Part shown: in pieces, positions 1 to 9,316 of the stretch
Position numbering within the stretch: position 1 is the stretch's first letter
Layout: each line of letters starts with the position of its first letter
From: Shewanella amazonensis SB2B
GTDB taxonomy: Bacteria; Pseudomonadota; Gammaproteobacteria; Enterobacterales; Shewanellaceae
Direction: 5' to 3'
DNA length: 64,000 bases
Assembly: GCF_000015245.1 (NCBI RefSeq)
Contig: NC_008700.1
Coordinates: 2,672,001-2,736,000, forward strand
Made by a program: the position numbers and the translations under genes
Notes under the pieces: model-generated
Database searches by the model: none
Seen by the model: only the letters and a program-made list of their open reading frames with translations
Told to the model about the DNA's origin: nothing

Positions 1-1208
1 TGTCGTCTGCGTTTCTCTCCACCGGTGGCGTGGCACGGCGAATTATCGATTTTGCCATGGACAGTGTCGGCCACATTCGCGGAGGCCTCGCCATGGCGTC
101 GGTGATGGCTTGTATGCTGTTTGCCGCGGTATCGGGTTCGTCTCCTGCCACTGTCGCGGCCATTGGATCTATCGTGATTGTGGGCATGGTACGCGCAGGC
201 TACCCGCAAAAGTTTGCCGCCGGGGTGATTACCACCTCGGGTACACTGGGGATCCTTATTCCTCCCTCAATCGTGATGCTGGTGTATGCGGCTGCGACCG
301 AGGTGTCGGCCGCACGTATGTTTATGGCAGGACTCATCCCCGGACTCCTGATGGGTGTGCTGTTGATGGTGGCCATTTACATTGTCGCCCGCATTAAAAA
401 TCTTCCCTCCCGCCCCTTCCCCGGCGTAAAAGCCCTGTCGCTTTCCAGCGCCAAGGCCATGGGCGGATTGGCACTGATTTTCATCGTGCTGGGCTCCATT
501 TACGGCGGTGTGGCGAGCCCAACCGAGGCGGCGGCAGTGGCCTGCGTGTACGCCTATCTGGTCGCGGTGTTTGGCTATCGCGACATAGGCCCACTCAAAG
601 AGGTGCCATGGCGCAAAGAAGGTGAAGCCATACTCGCTGCGATAGTTCGCAACCTGCTTCACGTGGGGCTGGGGCTCATCAAGACCCCCACCGACAAAGA
701 AATCCGCAACGTGGTAAGGGATGGCGCCAAAGTCAGCATCATGCTGCTATTTATCATCGCCAATGCCATGCTGTTTGCCCACGTGCTGACCACTGAGCGG
801 ATTCCGCACATCATCGCTGAAACCATCGTCGGCTGGGGTCTGCCGCCCTGGGGCTTCCTGATTATTGTGAACCTGCTGTTGCTGGCGGCCGGAAACTTTA
901 TGGAACCTTCAGCCATTCTGCTTATCATGGCCCCCATTTTGTTCCCCATCGCCGTGCAGCTCGGTATCGACCCGATTCACCTGGGGATCATCATGGTGGT
1001 GAACATGGAGATCGGTATGTTAACGCCACCGGTGGGGCTGAATTTGTTTGTGACAGCTGGCATCACAGGCCGCAGCATTGGCTGGGTCATCCATGCGTGC
1101 CTGCCTTGGCTGCTGTTGCTGCTGGGCTTCCTGGTACTCATTACCTATGTGCCGCAGATCAGCCTGTTCCTGCCGGAGTACCTCGACAGCCTGCGAGGGT
1201 TTAAATAA
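1..1208 (+). CDS. dctM: TRAP transporter large permease DctM (5' truncated by window edge)
   Basis: This is the large membrane subunit of a tripartite (TRAP) uptake system for C4-dicarboxylates or similar organic acids. The reading frame (frame 3) is open to the left edge, and in-frame residues before the first GTG at 30 (S-T-G-G-V-A-R-R) match the DctM core, so the real start lies outside the window and roughly 70-80 residues are missing. What remains is almost entirely hydrophobic helices with the conserved G-x-L-G-I-L-I-P-P-S segment near residues 70-79 (counted from position 30) and a second L-T-P-P-V-G-L-N segment near the C-terminus. About 90 bp downstream lie dctB and dctD, which normally control dctPQM, supporting dicarboxylate as substrate. 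Confidence 0.93.
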   Translation, partial: SSAFLSTGGVARRIIDFAMDSVGHIRGGLAMASVMACMLFAAVSGSSPATVAAIGSIVIVGMVRAGYPQKFAAGVITTSGTLGILIPPSIVMLVYAAATEVSAARMFMAGLIPGLLMGVLLMVAIYIVARIKNLPSRPFPGVKALSLSSAKAMGGLALIFIVLGSIYGGVASPTEAAAVACVYAYLVAVFGYRDIGPLKEVPWRKEGEAILAAIVRNLLHVGLGLIKTPTDKEIRNVVRDGAKVSIMLLFIIANAMLFAHVLTTERIPHIIAETIVGWGLPPWGFLIIVNLLLLAAGNFMEPSAILLIMAPILFPIAVQLGIDPIHLGIIMVVNMEIGMLTPPVGLNLFVTAGITGRSIGWVIHACLPWLLLLLGFLVLITYVPQISLFLPEYLDSLRGFK

Positions 1209-1252
1209 TCCCTGGCTGCACTGTTGATCCAAAGTGTATTTTAAGCGAGCCT

Positions 1253-1287
1253 AAGCCATAGATTTACTATGGCTTTTGCCTTTTTGA
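1253..1287 (+). terminator. Rho-independent terminator after dctM
   Basis: A 9-bp perfect stem (AAGCCATAG / CTATGGCTT) with a 5-nt loop is followed by a T-rich stretch ending in TTTTT. It closes the transport operon. Its end lies only 13 bases before the first ATG of dctB, so dctBD is reached by read-through or by a promoter overlapping this hairpin. Confidence 0.75.
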
Positions 1288-1299
1288 GAACCGCCGTAC

Positions 1300-3102
1300 A
1301 TGCAGATGACAGCGCAAATTCATCGACGCCTTCGTTACACCCTGCTCGCCCTCGTAGGCCTGGTGGGCGTGTTATATCTGACCTGGAGCTGGCATGTACG
1401 AAGTGGCGTGTCAGATCTGGCCGACACCTCCCGCGCTCAGCTGGGTGAGCTGGTCAGCCTGCTCGATGGCATGCTGTCGCGCTTTGAAACCATTCCCCAC
1501 GTGTTGTCGACCAACCCCATGCTGGCCGATACCCTGCTCAACCAACGCGACATGGACAAGGTCCACAGACTCAATAAATACCTCGAGGAGCTAAGGCATA
1601 TTACCGAGGCCTCCGACATTTACCTTATCGATGCCCTTGGGGTTGCCGTTGCCGCCAGCAACTGGCAGCAATCCTATTCATTTGTTGGTCAGGATTATTC
1701 GTTCAGGCCTTACTTCACCGAGGCCATCGCCGGGCGTCAGGGCAATTACTATGCGGTGGGAACCGCTTCTGATAAGCGGGGCTATTACTTTTCTTTTCCG
1801 GTGGAAGACAGCGGCACAGTACTTGGCGCCATCGTGGTGAAACTGGACGTGCTGGACATTGAAACCCAGGCCTCAGGGGTCGCACAGGCGGGTCAGTATG
1901 ACTTTATTATCACGGATCCCGATAACATAGTCTTTGCCTCCAACAGGGCCGAATGGCGACTTACGTCACTGGGCCCCTTCACCGACAGCAAACGCTACGC
2001 CCTCAATGCCAGTAAAAGGTACGCAAAGCGACAAATCACAGAGCTGGATATTCATCCGGCTTACAAGGGGGTCACCGAAGGCGTCAATGCCTATCGGATT
2101 GGCAGCGGGCTCAAAGCAGCAGACTATCTCGACACCTCAACTGCCATGATCAAGGCAGGTTGGCGTGTGCACGTATTGACGCCACTGGCACCCGTGTATA
2201 GCTCCTTGTCGCAGGTGCTGCTGCTGTCTGCCACCTGCTATGGTCTGCTGCTGCTTTTTACCCTGCTGCAGCGGGAGCGTCGCCACAGCCTGGCCAGAAT
2301 GCAGCAATCCCGCGATGAGCTGGAACAACGGGTGAAAGAGCGCACCGCCGAGCTTGAAGCGGCAAACACCCAGCTCAAAGATACCCAGGATGAGCTTATT
2401 CAGGCCGCCAAGCTAACGGTAGTCGGCACCATGTCGGCCAGTATCAACCATGAGCTCAATCAGCCGCTGGCGGCCATTCGAAGCTATACCCAAAACACCC
2501 AAACCTTTTTGGAACGGGATATGCCCGGCCGTGCCCGAGAAAATCTGGCGATTATTCTTGAGCTTACCGACCGACTCGCCGACATTGTCGGCCAATTTAA
2601 AAGCTTTACCCGCAAAAGCCAGGGCAAAGACGGCGTGGTTATGCTCGCCAACTGCTTACAGCAGGCCCTGACCATAGTGCAGCCCGAACTGGACAAACAA
2701 AAAGCCCAACTGACGATCCACTGTGAGGATGAATCCCTCAAAGTCTGGTGCGACGGCACCCGCCTGCAGCAGGTGCTGGTTAACCTCATCACCAACGCCC
2801 TGAATGCCATGTCGCAAAGCCCGGTGAAGCGTCTGTCCATCAGTTTACTCGGGGGCGATCCCGTCACCATACGCATCCAGGACTCAGGCCCCGGGGTGCG
2901 TGACAGCCTGATGGAAAAAATCTTTGAGCCCTATTACACCACCAGCGAGCGGCAGGGGCTGGGGCTCGGGCTGTCTATTTCGCGCCGTATTATCGAATCC
3001 ATGCAAGGGGATATCCGGGTCGCCAACGCGCCTGAGGGCGGTGCCATCTTCGATATCACTCTGCCCGCTTATTTAGCCGACAAGGGACAATATGAGTCTT
3101 GA
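1300..3102 (+). CDS. dctB: C4-dicarboxylate sensor histidine kinase DctB
   Basis: Inner-membrane sensor kinase of 600 residues that detects periplasmic dicarboxylates and phosphorylates DctD. A membrane segment at about residues 13-30 and a second near 310-325 enclose a double-Cache/PAS-like periplasmic domain. A cytoplasmic coiled coil (about 335-375) leads to the dimerisation helix with phospho-acceptor His384 in S-I-N-H-E-L-N-Q-P, then an ATPase domain with N-box (L-V-N-L-I-T-N-A-L-N-A) and G-boxes (D-S-G-P-G and G-L-G-L-G-L). The start is uncertain: ATG at 1300 and ATG at 1306 both lack a strong ribosome site. The 3' end overlaps dctD by 11 bp, implying coupled translation. Confidence 0.92.
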   Translation: MQMTAQIHRRLRYTLLALVGLVGVLYLTWSWHVRSGVSDLADTSRAQLGELVSLLDGMLSRFETIPHVLSTNPMLADTLLNQRDMDKVHRLNKYLEELRHITEASDIYLIDALGVAVAASNWQQSYSFVGQDYSFRPYFTEAIAGRQGNYYAVGTASDKRGYYFSFPVEDSGTVLGAIVVKLDVLDIETQASGVAQAGQYDFIITDPDNIVFASNRAEWRLTSLGPFTDSKRYALNASKRYAKRQITELDIHPAYKGVTEGVNAYRIGSGLKAADYLDTSTAMIKAGWRVHVLTPLAPVYSSLSQVLLLSATCYGLLLLFTLLQRERRHSLARMQQSRDELEQRVKERTAELEAANTQLKDTQDELIQAAKLTVVGTMSASINHELNQPLAAIRSYTQNTQTFLERDMPGRARENLAIILELTDRLADIVGQFKSFTRKSQGKDGVVMLANCLQQALTIVQPELDKQKAQLTIHCEDESLKVWCDGTRLQQVLVNLITNALNAMSQSPVKRLSISLLGGDPVTIRIQDSGPGVRDSLMEKIFEPYYTTSERQGLGLGLSISRRIIESMQGDIRVANAPEGGAIFDITLPAYLADKGQYES

Positions 3103-4477
3103 AACCCTGACAAACATCCAGGTGCTTATCGTGGATGATGAGCCCCATATCGGCACTGTGCTGATGCAACTTTTTGAGCTGAATGGCTTGAATGCCGAGG
3201 CCACCACAGATCCTCACCTGGCGATTAGCCTGATTGACCGCGATTGGCCGGGTGTAGTGATTACCGACGTCAACATGCCTGGCATGGATGGCATTTCGCT
3301 GCTGGCGCAATGCATCCGGATAGATGCCGACCTGCCTGTGGTGCTGCTGACCGGTTTCGGCGACATCGCCATGGCCGTTAGCGCGCTCAAGCAAGGTGCC
3401 TACGACTTTCTCGAAAAGCCATTCAATAACGAGCATATGCTGGATGTGGTCAAACGGGCGCTGGAAAAACGCAGCCTGACGCTGGAAAACCGCAAGCTGA
3501 AAAAGCAGCTCGAGTCACACGCCATCCCCGGCCCAAGGATTTTGGGCAACAGCCCGGGCATAGTTCGGCTGAGAAACCTCATTGATATGGTCGTCAATAC
3601 CCCGGCCGATGTGCTGATTGAAGGGGAAACAGGCACAGGTAAAGAGTTGGTCGCCCGCTGCCTGCACGACCACAGCCCGAGGCACCAGGCCAATTTTGTG
3701 GCAATCAATTGCGGCGCCATCCCCGAAAACCTGATTGAAAGCGAGCTCTTCGGTGCCGAAGCCGGCGCCTTCACCGGCATCGACAAGGCCCGGGTCGGCA
3801 AGTTCGAATTTGCCAATGGCGGCACCCTGTTTTTGGATGAAATCGAGTCCACGCCCCTGTCGCTGCAGGTAAAACTGCTCAGGGTACTGGAAGACAGGAA
3901 GGTTGAGCGACTGGGCTCCAACAAGAGTATTCCACTGGATATCCGGGTGGTGGCCGCCACCAAGGTGGACCTGAAACAGCTGTGCGATAAAGGGGAATTC
4001 CGCCAGGACTTACTCTATCGACTGAATCTGGTCACCATCCCTATTCCTCCACTAAAAGAGAGACGGGAAGATATTCCCCTGCTGTTTCTGCACTTTGCCC
4101 GCATTGCCTCGGCCCGTTATCACAAGGAACTTATCTTCCCCAGTGCCGAGCATCATGCCCGCATGACGGCCCACGACTGGCCGGGGAATGTGCGGGAGCT
4201 GAGAAACCTTGCCGAGCGCTATGTGCTCCTTGGCGCCGAGTCGGCATTTGCCGCCAGCCTCGGCGGCCATGCCCAGCTGCAATCCGGCATGTCCTTGAGT
4301 CAGCGGGTAGAGTTTTTCGAGCGCATGTTGATTGAAGAAGCCCTGAGTCACAATCGCGGCTCTATCAAGCAAACCATGGAGCAGTTGGAGCTGCCCCGCA
4401 AAACCCTGTACGACAAGATGCGCAAGTACGATCTGGACCGCAAGCACTACCTTAACGATACGCAGGAAGAGGCATAG
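3092..4477 (+). CDS. dctD: Sigma-54-dependent response regulator DctD
   Basis: Activator of 461 residues for sigma-54 promoters of dicarboxylate uptake genes. The receiver domain (about 10-125) has phospho-acceptor Asp59 in T-D-V-N-M-P-G. The AAA+ domain has Walker A G-E-T-G-T-G-K-E with Lys184, the sigma-54 contact loop G-A-F-T-G-I, and Walker B F-L-D-E-I. A Fis-type helix-turn-helix lies at the end (G-S-I-K-Q-T-M-E-Q-L-E-L-P-R-K-T-L). ATG at 3092 overlaps the end of dctB. The 3' end overlaps the convergent MFS gene by 26 bp, leaving no room for an intergenic terminator. Confidence 0.94.
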   Translation: MSLETLTNIQVLIVDDEPHIGTVLMQLFELNGLNAEATTDPHLAISLIDRDWPGVVITDVNMPGMDGISLLAQCIRIDADLPVVLLTGFGDIAMAVSALKQGAYDFLEKPFNNEHMLDVVKRALEKRSLTLENRKLKKQLESHAIPGPRILGNSPGIVRLRNLIDMVVNTPADVLIEGETGTGKELVARCLHDHSPRHQANFVAINCGAIPENLIESELFGAEAGAFTGIDKARVGKFEFANGGTLFLDEIESTPLSLQVKLLRVLEDRKVERLGSNKSIPLDIRVVAATKVDLKQLCDKGEFRQDLLYRLNLVTIPIPPLKERREDIPLLFLHFARIASARYHKELIFPSAEHHARMTAHDWPGNVRELRNLAERYVLLGAESAFAASLGGHAQLQSGMSLSQRVEFFERMLIEEALSHNRGSIKQTMEQLELPRKTLYDKMRKYDLDRKHYLNDTQEEA

Positions 4478-5681
4478 CACCCTTGCCGCGACGCAGGGCA
4501 AACCAAGCAAAAACCGCAGTAACGCCAAGCACTATCAAAGAGCCATAAACAACGCCGGCCCAGCCAGCCTGATGCCAGAAAGGCATCAGGAAAGGCCCGC
4601 CAAGCGATGCCCCAAGGTAGTAGCAGCACAGGTACAGGGCCGAGGCTTTGGCTCTGTGGCCCGTGGCCCTGAGCGCAACCTGACTGTTACAGCAGGCATG
4701 GATAAGGAAAAAGCCGCAGGCACTGAGCAAAAAGCCAAGAATAATGGCGAGTTGGGTATTAAGCAGCGTCAGTACACTGCCGGCCACCATCAGCACCAGC
4801 GACAGCCCCAGCAAACCAGGCACCCCTAAATGTTTGATGGCACTGCCGGAGCGGTACGCGCTTAAGGTGCCGCTGAGGTAACAGAGGAAAATCAAGGTCA
4901 CTTCAAAGCGGCTCCAGCCGAAAGGCGGCTCCAGCAAATGCAACTGAATAAAGCTGAATTGATTCACCATCACCATAAAGGCAAGTCCGCCAATCAGGTA
5001 AAACACCCGAAGCTGCGGATTACCTAGGTGCAAAATAAAACCTTTCCAGGGCCGCCCCGCACCGCTGCCCACCTTGAGCGCGTCATTGATTGGCTTTCTG
5101 GAAGCATCACTGAGAGGCGCCAAAAATCGATGGCTTATGACCACAGCCACCAGCGTGATGCCAGACAGCAGCACCACTGATGCAACCCAGCTCAGATGCT
5201 GAGCCATAAAGCCCCCCAGCAAACGGCCAATAATGCCACCGAAGCTATTGGCCGCGATATAAAAGGCCCCGGCCTTTATCAGGGCCGGTAGAGGCAATTT
5301 ATCCCGCAGATACGCCATGGCAATGGCTGGCACGGCGGCAAGTAATATTCCCTGCAGCAATCTTAAGGAGAGCATCTGCGACCAGCTGTCGACCACCAGC
5401 ATCAGCGGATTGGTGAGTGCCAGCAGCCACAGGCTGATAATCAGCGGCCTGAAACGGCCAATGGCATCAGAAATCAGTGCATAGCCGAGCAACGAAAATG
5501 CCAGTGAGAAGCTGCTGACGGAGAGGATAAGCGTGGATGCCCCAGGGCTGATGGCAAAGTGTTCGGCCAGCATGGGCAGCATGCCCTGCACCAGATACAG
5601 GTTGATATAAACCACCACTGAAGCCAGGGATAACCCGTAAATTAAGCGCCGCGCGTCGGCTCTGGATATTCTGCCGTTCAC
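4452..5681 (-). CDS. MFS transporter, YnfM-like
   Basis: Twelve-helix major facilitator transporter of the drug/arabinose efflux type, about 409 residues from GTG at 5681. I chose this start because a GAGGTG ribosome site lies 4 bases upstream; an upstream TTG at 5699 would add six residues but has no such site. The loop D-A-I-G-R-F-R-P matches MFS motif A, and the C-terminal stretch S-A-L-Y-L-C-C-Y-Y-L-G-A-S-L-G-G resembles the end of E. coli YnfM. A LysR-type regulator is transcribed divergently, the usual arrangement for a substrate-induced exporter. The substrate is unknown. Confidence 0.88.
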   Translation of the reverse strand: MNGRISRADARRLIYGLSLASVVVYINLYLVQGMLPMLAEHFAISPGASTLILSVSSFSLAFSLLGYALISDAIGRFRPLIISLWLLALTNPLMLVVDSWSQMLSLRLLQGILLAAVPAIAMAYLRDKLPLPALIKAGAFYIAANSFGGIIGRLLGGFMAQHLSWVASVVLLSGITLVAVVISHRFLAPLSDASRKPINDALKVGSGAGRPWKGFILHLGNPQLRVFYLIGGLAFMVMVNQFSFIQLHLLEPPFGWSRFEVTLIFLCYLSGTLSAYRSGSAIKHLGVPGLLGLSLVLMVAGSVLTLLNTQLAIILGFLLSACGFFLIHACCNSQVALRATGHRAKASALYLCCYYLGASLGGPFLMPFWHQAGWAGVVYGSLIVLGVTAVFAWFALRRGKGAMPLPAYR

Positions 5682-5740
5682 GGCGCACCTCAATACCAAG
5701 ACTCTGATTGCTTCAGGGTAGCGGCGCGGCTAACATTAAC

Positions 5741-5763
5741 ATAATAGATATTTCATCTATTAT
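5741..5763. promoter_or_regulatory. Palindromic candidate LysR operator
   Basis: A perfect inverted repeat with 9-bp arms (ATAATAGAT / ATCTATTAT) and a 5-base spacer lies in the divergent MFS/LysR intergenic region. It contains the T-N11-A form typical of LysR-family sites and sits 41 bp before the LysR start, so it is the likely operator for the neighbouring regulator. Confidence 0.6.
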
Positions 5764-5803
5764 TTATTGATATTTTTTATATTTAGCTAAGTAGCGGTAA
5801 CGG

Positions 5804-6685
5804 ATGGATATTAAGCAGCTCAACCACCTCATCGCAATATGCGAAACTGGCAGCTTTACCCGTGCAGCAAAGCGACTGTCACTTGCCCAGCCAGCCCTGA
5901 GCCAGAGCATCAAAAAACTCGAGCAGGAGCTGGGCGTCACCCTCATTGGCCGCAGCCAGGGCATGAATGACAAGGGCATCAAGCTCACCGCCGAGGGCCA
6001 GGTACTGCTGGAACATGCCAGACGCATAGTGAACCAACTCGGTCAGGCCAAGGCACAGATTCAGGCCATGGCCGACCTGCGTCAGGGTGAAGTCAGGGTG
6101 GCGGTTCCCGGCATGTTGGGCTCCTTTTATCTGCCGTCACGGTTGATGGCCTTTCGTCACCGGTACGGTGGCCTCAAACTGAGTCTGTTTGAGGGTGGCA
6201 CCCGGGATGCGCTGCGGATGCTGGAGCAGGAAGAGGTGGATATTGCCATCATCACGGCCAAAGATCTGACCCCGGCGCTGAACTCTTGCCTGCTGCTGAC
6301 CGAAGAAATGGTCGTGGCCATGGGCCATGAACACCCGCTTTGCGATAAAACCAGCGTCACCCTGGAAGAGTTTTTCGACCATGAGTTGGTCATATTCAAA
6401 CCCGGTTACTTTCATCGGGAATGGCTGCTCTCCCAGGCAAGGGAGCTTGGGATATCCCCCACTATCGCCTTTGAAACCAACCTGATTAATCTTATCAAAC
6501 AGGTGGTTTCTCAGGGCTTTGCCATTACCAGTGTGCTGGACATGGTGATATCTGCCAAAGATGAGATAGAGAAACGGCCTTTTAACCCGAGGGTATTTCT
6601 GGACCTGCATATCGCCTGGAAAAAGAAACGTCCACTGGGTCAGGCCGACAAAGCCTTTGTCGAGTTTTTGCTGGCCAACAAATAA
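5804..6685 (+). CDS. LysR-family transcriptional regulator
   Basis: DNA-binding regulator of 293 residues. The N-terminal winged helix-turn-helix is clear (F-T-R-A-A-K-R-L-S-L-A-Q-P-A-L-S-Q-S-I-K-K-L-E near residues 18-40). The remaining 200 residues form the periplasmic-binding-protein-like effector domain. It is divergent from the MFS exporter gene across about 120 bp that contains a perfect palindrome, so it probably controls that exporter. The effector cannot be told from the sequence. Confidence 0.9.
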   Translation: MDIKQLNHLIAICETGSFTRAAKRLSLAQPALSQSIKKLEQELGVTLIGRSQGMNDKGIKLTAEGQVLLEHARRIVNQLGQAKAQIQAMADLRQGEVRVAVPGMLGSFYLPSRLMAFRHRYGGLKLSLFEGGTRDALRMLEQEEVDIAIITAKDLTPALNSCLLLTEEMVVAMGHEHPLCDKTSVTLEEFFDHELVIFKPGYFHREWLLSQARELGISPTIAFETNLINLIKQVVSQGFAITSVLDMVISAKDEIEKRPFNPRVFLDLHIAWKKKRPLGQADKAFVEFLLANK

Positions 6686-6714
6686 AAAAGCCCGGCGCTG
6701 CCGGGCTTTTTTTT
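6685..6714. terminator. Bidirectional Rho-independent terminator
   Basis: A stem AGCCCGGC / GCCGGGCT with a 2-base loop is flanked by an A run on the left and eight T residues on the right. It can end both the rightward LysR gene and the leftward protease/chaperone pair. Confidence 0.9.
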
Positions 6715-6726
6715 AACAGCAATCAC

Positions 6727-7188
6727 TTACATTGGCTGCTGTTTCAGTACCGCTCTATCCAGTTTCACACGTTCAACTTGTGAGTTCTGCTTCAGCTTGT
6801 CCAGAAGGGCTAAAAGATCGCTCCCCTCACTCGCCGCCAGAATCAACAGTTGGGTGTCATTTTGCCAATCGAGTCGAAGACCTGCGTCAGCAGCAAAAGT
6901 AGCAGGAATAACACCTGGCTTGACTTTAACCACAAACTTTCCAGTCAAGGTAGCGAATGGCTCACCTTCTTCAGTGACGAGTTGCTCACCCTGGATCAAT
7001 CGTTTCGCCTTCTGAACACCCTTGTCAGTCTTCACATAAAAATTGTCGTTCAGTCCCAAAAAATCGGCTCTGGTAGCATTTTGTTGATACTGATCACTAC
7101 TATTTTCAAAAGGATTTTTATCATGGGCCATTGCTGGTACCGCCAGCAGAGTCACACCTAGGGCCACCATTATTGCTGAATACTTCAT
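6727..7188 (-). CDS. Small exported protein, likely chaperone of the adjacent kexin-like protease (ORF2-like)
   Basis: Secreted protein of 153 residues with a type I signal peptide (cleavage likely after A-M-A, residue 21). Residues about 80-150 contain V-V-K-V-K-P-G-V followed by an alpha/beta pattern ending in S-Q-V-E-R-V-K-L-D, which resembles the propeptide/inhibitor I9 fold of subtilases. The gene starts 10 bp after the stop of a kexin-like S8 protease that has no such propeptide. In Aeromonas sobria the protease ASP is followed directly by ORF2, a chaperone of about this size needed for folding; the arrangement here is the same. The chaperone role is inferred from position and length. 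Confidence 0.72.
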   Translation of the reverse strand: MKYSAIMVALGVTLLAVPAMAHDKNPFENSSDQYQQNATRADFLGLNDNFYVKTDKGVQKAKRLIQGEQLVTEEGEPFATLTGKFVVKVKPGVIPATFAADAGLRLDWQNDTQLLILAASEGSDLLALLDKLKQNSQVERVKLDRAVLKQQPM

Positions 7189-7198
7189 CTGTTACTCC

Positions 7199-9316
7199 TT
7201 AAGAAGCTACCTTGGCCTTATGACCATGAAAACGAATCGACCACCCCTTCAGCATGCCATTACTTTCGTTTGGAATACTGATATAGCCTCTGTCATATTT
7301 TAGGAACCGGTACTCGCCACTGTTCACGTCTATCAGCTTGATAGTCCATTCTCCCTTGGCGGACTCGCCATAGAAGGCATTCGACAGCATGGGGGTTGCA
7401 TCATAACCGGTGACCAGATCGCTTGGGTCTGTCGGATCCATCACTCCCTGATATACCATGCCGTTGTAGGGGGTCATCAACACACTGCGGGTACCGGCGG
7501 GTGAAATCAGCTCTACCGCCAGGTCTGGCAGGCGAAGATGATCGGCAGTCAACTCAATCTGAACAGCTTCAACAATCAAGTCTTCTGCCACATCCAAGGA
7601 ATCAGATACACCGCTCAAGCTAGCGTCGGGAATGACTTTATCGAGATCCGCTTCACTGGCAATCCAGTCAGTGAGCATATAGTCACCCAAATCTGCCTTG
7701 TAATCTTGGGCCATCGCCACCGCAGCACTCACATCGACACGACCAAAGCCATATTCGTTGTGGAAATGATATCCGGCAGCATTCTCCAGCCACGCGGGAA
7801 TGGCTTCATACTCGGGCGCATCCGCTTCTGAACCAATGGCTACCGTTTTGGCAGGGATATCGGCATCAACCTTGGTCGAGGTCGCAGCCAAAATATGGCG
7901 TACATCGCGCCAGGAGAGGTTGGGATTGGCGCTCATAATCATCGCAACAGCACCGCTGGTGTTGGGTGCGGCCGAGGAAGTGCCATTCATGGTGGAGCGA
8001 TAATCGCACTCAAGGTTCAATGGGTGCAGGCCGCCATCAAATGGCGTGGATGGTCTCTCATTTGCGACAGAACTGCCCTTATCACAGCTGACCCGATCGG
8101 TGGTCACAATCGCGGGATCATCGACACCATATTCACCACCAGGTGCGGTGAGAAATACGTTTGAACCCACAGAAGAGTAACTGGACCGCTTGCCTTCGGC
8201 ATTGATAGCAGAGACTACCAGGTTATAAACGTTGGCATTGTCCGATGACATATTGGAGTTATGGAAAGGCAACCCCTGATTTGGCGCCTTGCCTTCTTTT
8301 GGCGCGCTGAAGTAGTCACCAGGTAACCAAAAGGTCCCCATTGAACGATAATAGTCGTACCCGTTGCCAGCAGACTTCACAAAAATGCTGCCTTTTCCGT
8401 CAAAACTGTCGGTACCTATGGCTGCATAAACTTCGTTTTCATCTTCATCAAAACCGTGGGGGAAGGGTACCGAGTAACCATAGCTTTGGTTGAATACTCG
8501 GGCGGTATCGCTGTAAGCACTGGCACCATGAGATTTGGCAAAGTTTTCAAACGTCTGCACGCTCTTCACTTTTCCTGTGGGATCATGGTCCAAAAAGTTA
8601 AAACCAATCAGACTAGCTTCAGGAGCAACACCACGTCCACCAAGACCATTCCAGCCTTCAGCGGCAATAATACCGCCAACAGAAGTGCCGTGAGAGGCGC
8701 TATCGGCAAACGGAGTAGGATCAATGGTGCCGGTGATGAGATTGTATGAGCCACCAGCGATTACATTATTCTTAAGATCCGGATGACTTATTTCTAATCC
8801 ATCGTCAACGACAGCAACAACAACACCCTTACCTGTCACACCAGAGGCAATAGCCTCACTGACATTCATGTCTTCACCGGCGACCCCGCGGTTTTTGGCA
8901 AATGCATTTTGCCCGGTATTTTTCAAATGCCATTGATGTTCAAACAATGGATCGCCACCATTAATTTGCACTGTCAGTGTTGAGATAGATTCGCTTTTGC
9001 CATCACTGACCTTAAAACGTACAATTTCAGTCCCTTCCATTGCATCAGTCAGATAACTGAAGCTACCTTTTTTGGCATCTTCAATCTTCAGGGTACCAAG
9101 TTTGACTTCAGTCGGGTCGACAAGAGAAAAGGTAATTCCACCTTCAGCATCTTTACCATCCAACACACCTTCCAGACGAATCGACTGACGAGCGTCATAG
9201 GTGACATCCTGGCTCACTGGCGCTGTATTCACAGGCTCTGGTTTTGCTTTGTTATCGCTACCGCAACCTGCCAATAAAACGGCAGCAACGCTCAGCGATA
9301 TTATCGACTTATGCAT
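7199..9316 (-). CDS. Kexin-like S8 serine protease, predicted lipoprotein, with P (Homo B) domain
   Basis: Subtilisin-family endopeptidase of 705 residues. The signal peptide ends in a lipobox L-L-A-G-C with Cys18, so it should be membrane-anchored. An Ig/cadherin-like domain (about 30-120) precedes the catalytic domain (about 125-540), where the triad is Asp171 in V-V-D-D-G, His209 in S-H-G-T and Ser447 in N-G-T-S-S-A-A-P, with oxyanion Asn318 in A-G-N-G. Residues about 565-700 form a P/Homo B domain as in kexin and Aeromonas ASP. There is no I9 propeptide in cis; the next gene downstream probably serves that role. The natural substrate is unknown. Confidence 0.88.
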   Translation of the reverse strand: MHKSIISLSVAAVLLAGCGSDNKAKPEPVNTAPVSQDVTYDARQSIRLEGVLDGKDAEGGITFSLVDPTEVKLGTLKIEDAKKGSFSYLTDAMEGTEIVRFKVSDGKSESISTLTVQINGGDPLFEHQWHLKNTGQNAFAKNRGVAGEDMNVSEAIASGVTGKGVVVAVVDDGLEISHPDLKNNVIAGGSYNLITGTIDPTPFADSASHGTSVGGIIAAEGWNGLGGRGVAPEASLIGFNFLDHDPTGKVKSVQTFENFAKSHGASAYSDTARVFNQSYGYSVPFPHGFDEDENEVYAAIGTDSFDGKGSIFVKSAGNGYDYYRSMGTFWLPGDYFSAPKEGKAPNQGLPFHNSNMSSDNANVYNLVVSAINAEGKRSSYSSVGSNVFLTAPGGEYGVDDPAIVTTDRVSCDKGSSVANERPSTPFDGGLHPLNLECDYRSTMNGTSSAAPNTSGAVAMIMSANPNLSWRDVRHILAATSTKVDADIPAKTVAIGSEADAPEYEAIPAWLENAAGYHFHNEYGFGRVDVSAAVAMAQDYKADLGDYMLTDWIASEADLDKVIPDASLSGVSDSLDVAEDLIVEAVQIELTADHLRLPDLAVELISPAGTRSVLMTPYNGMVYQGVMDPTDPSDLVTGYDATPMLSNAFYGESAKGEWTIKLIDVNSGEYRFLKYDRGYISIPNESNGMLKGWSIRFHGHKAKVAS

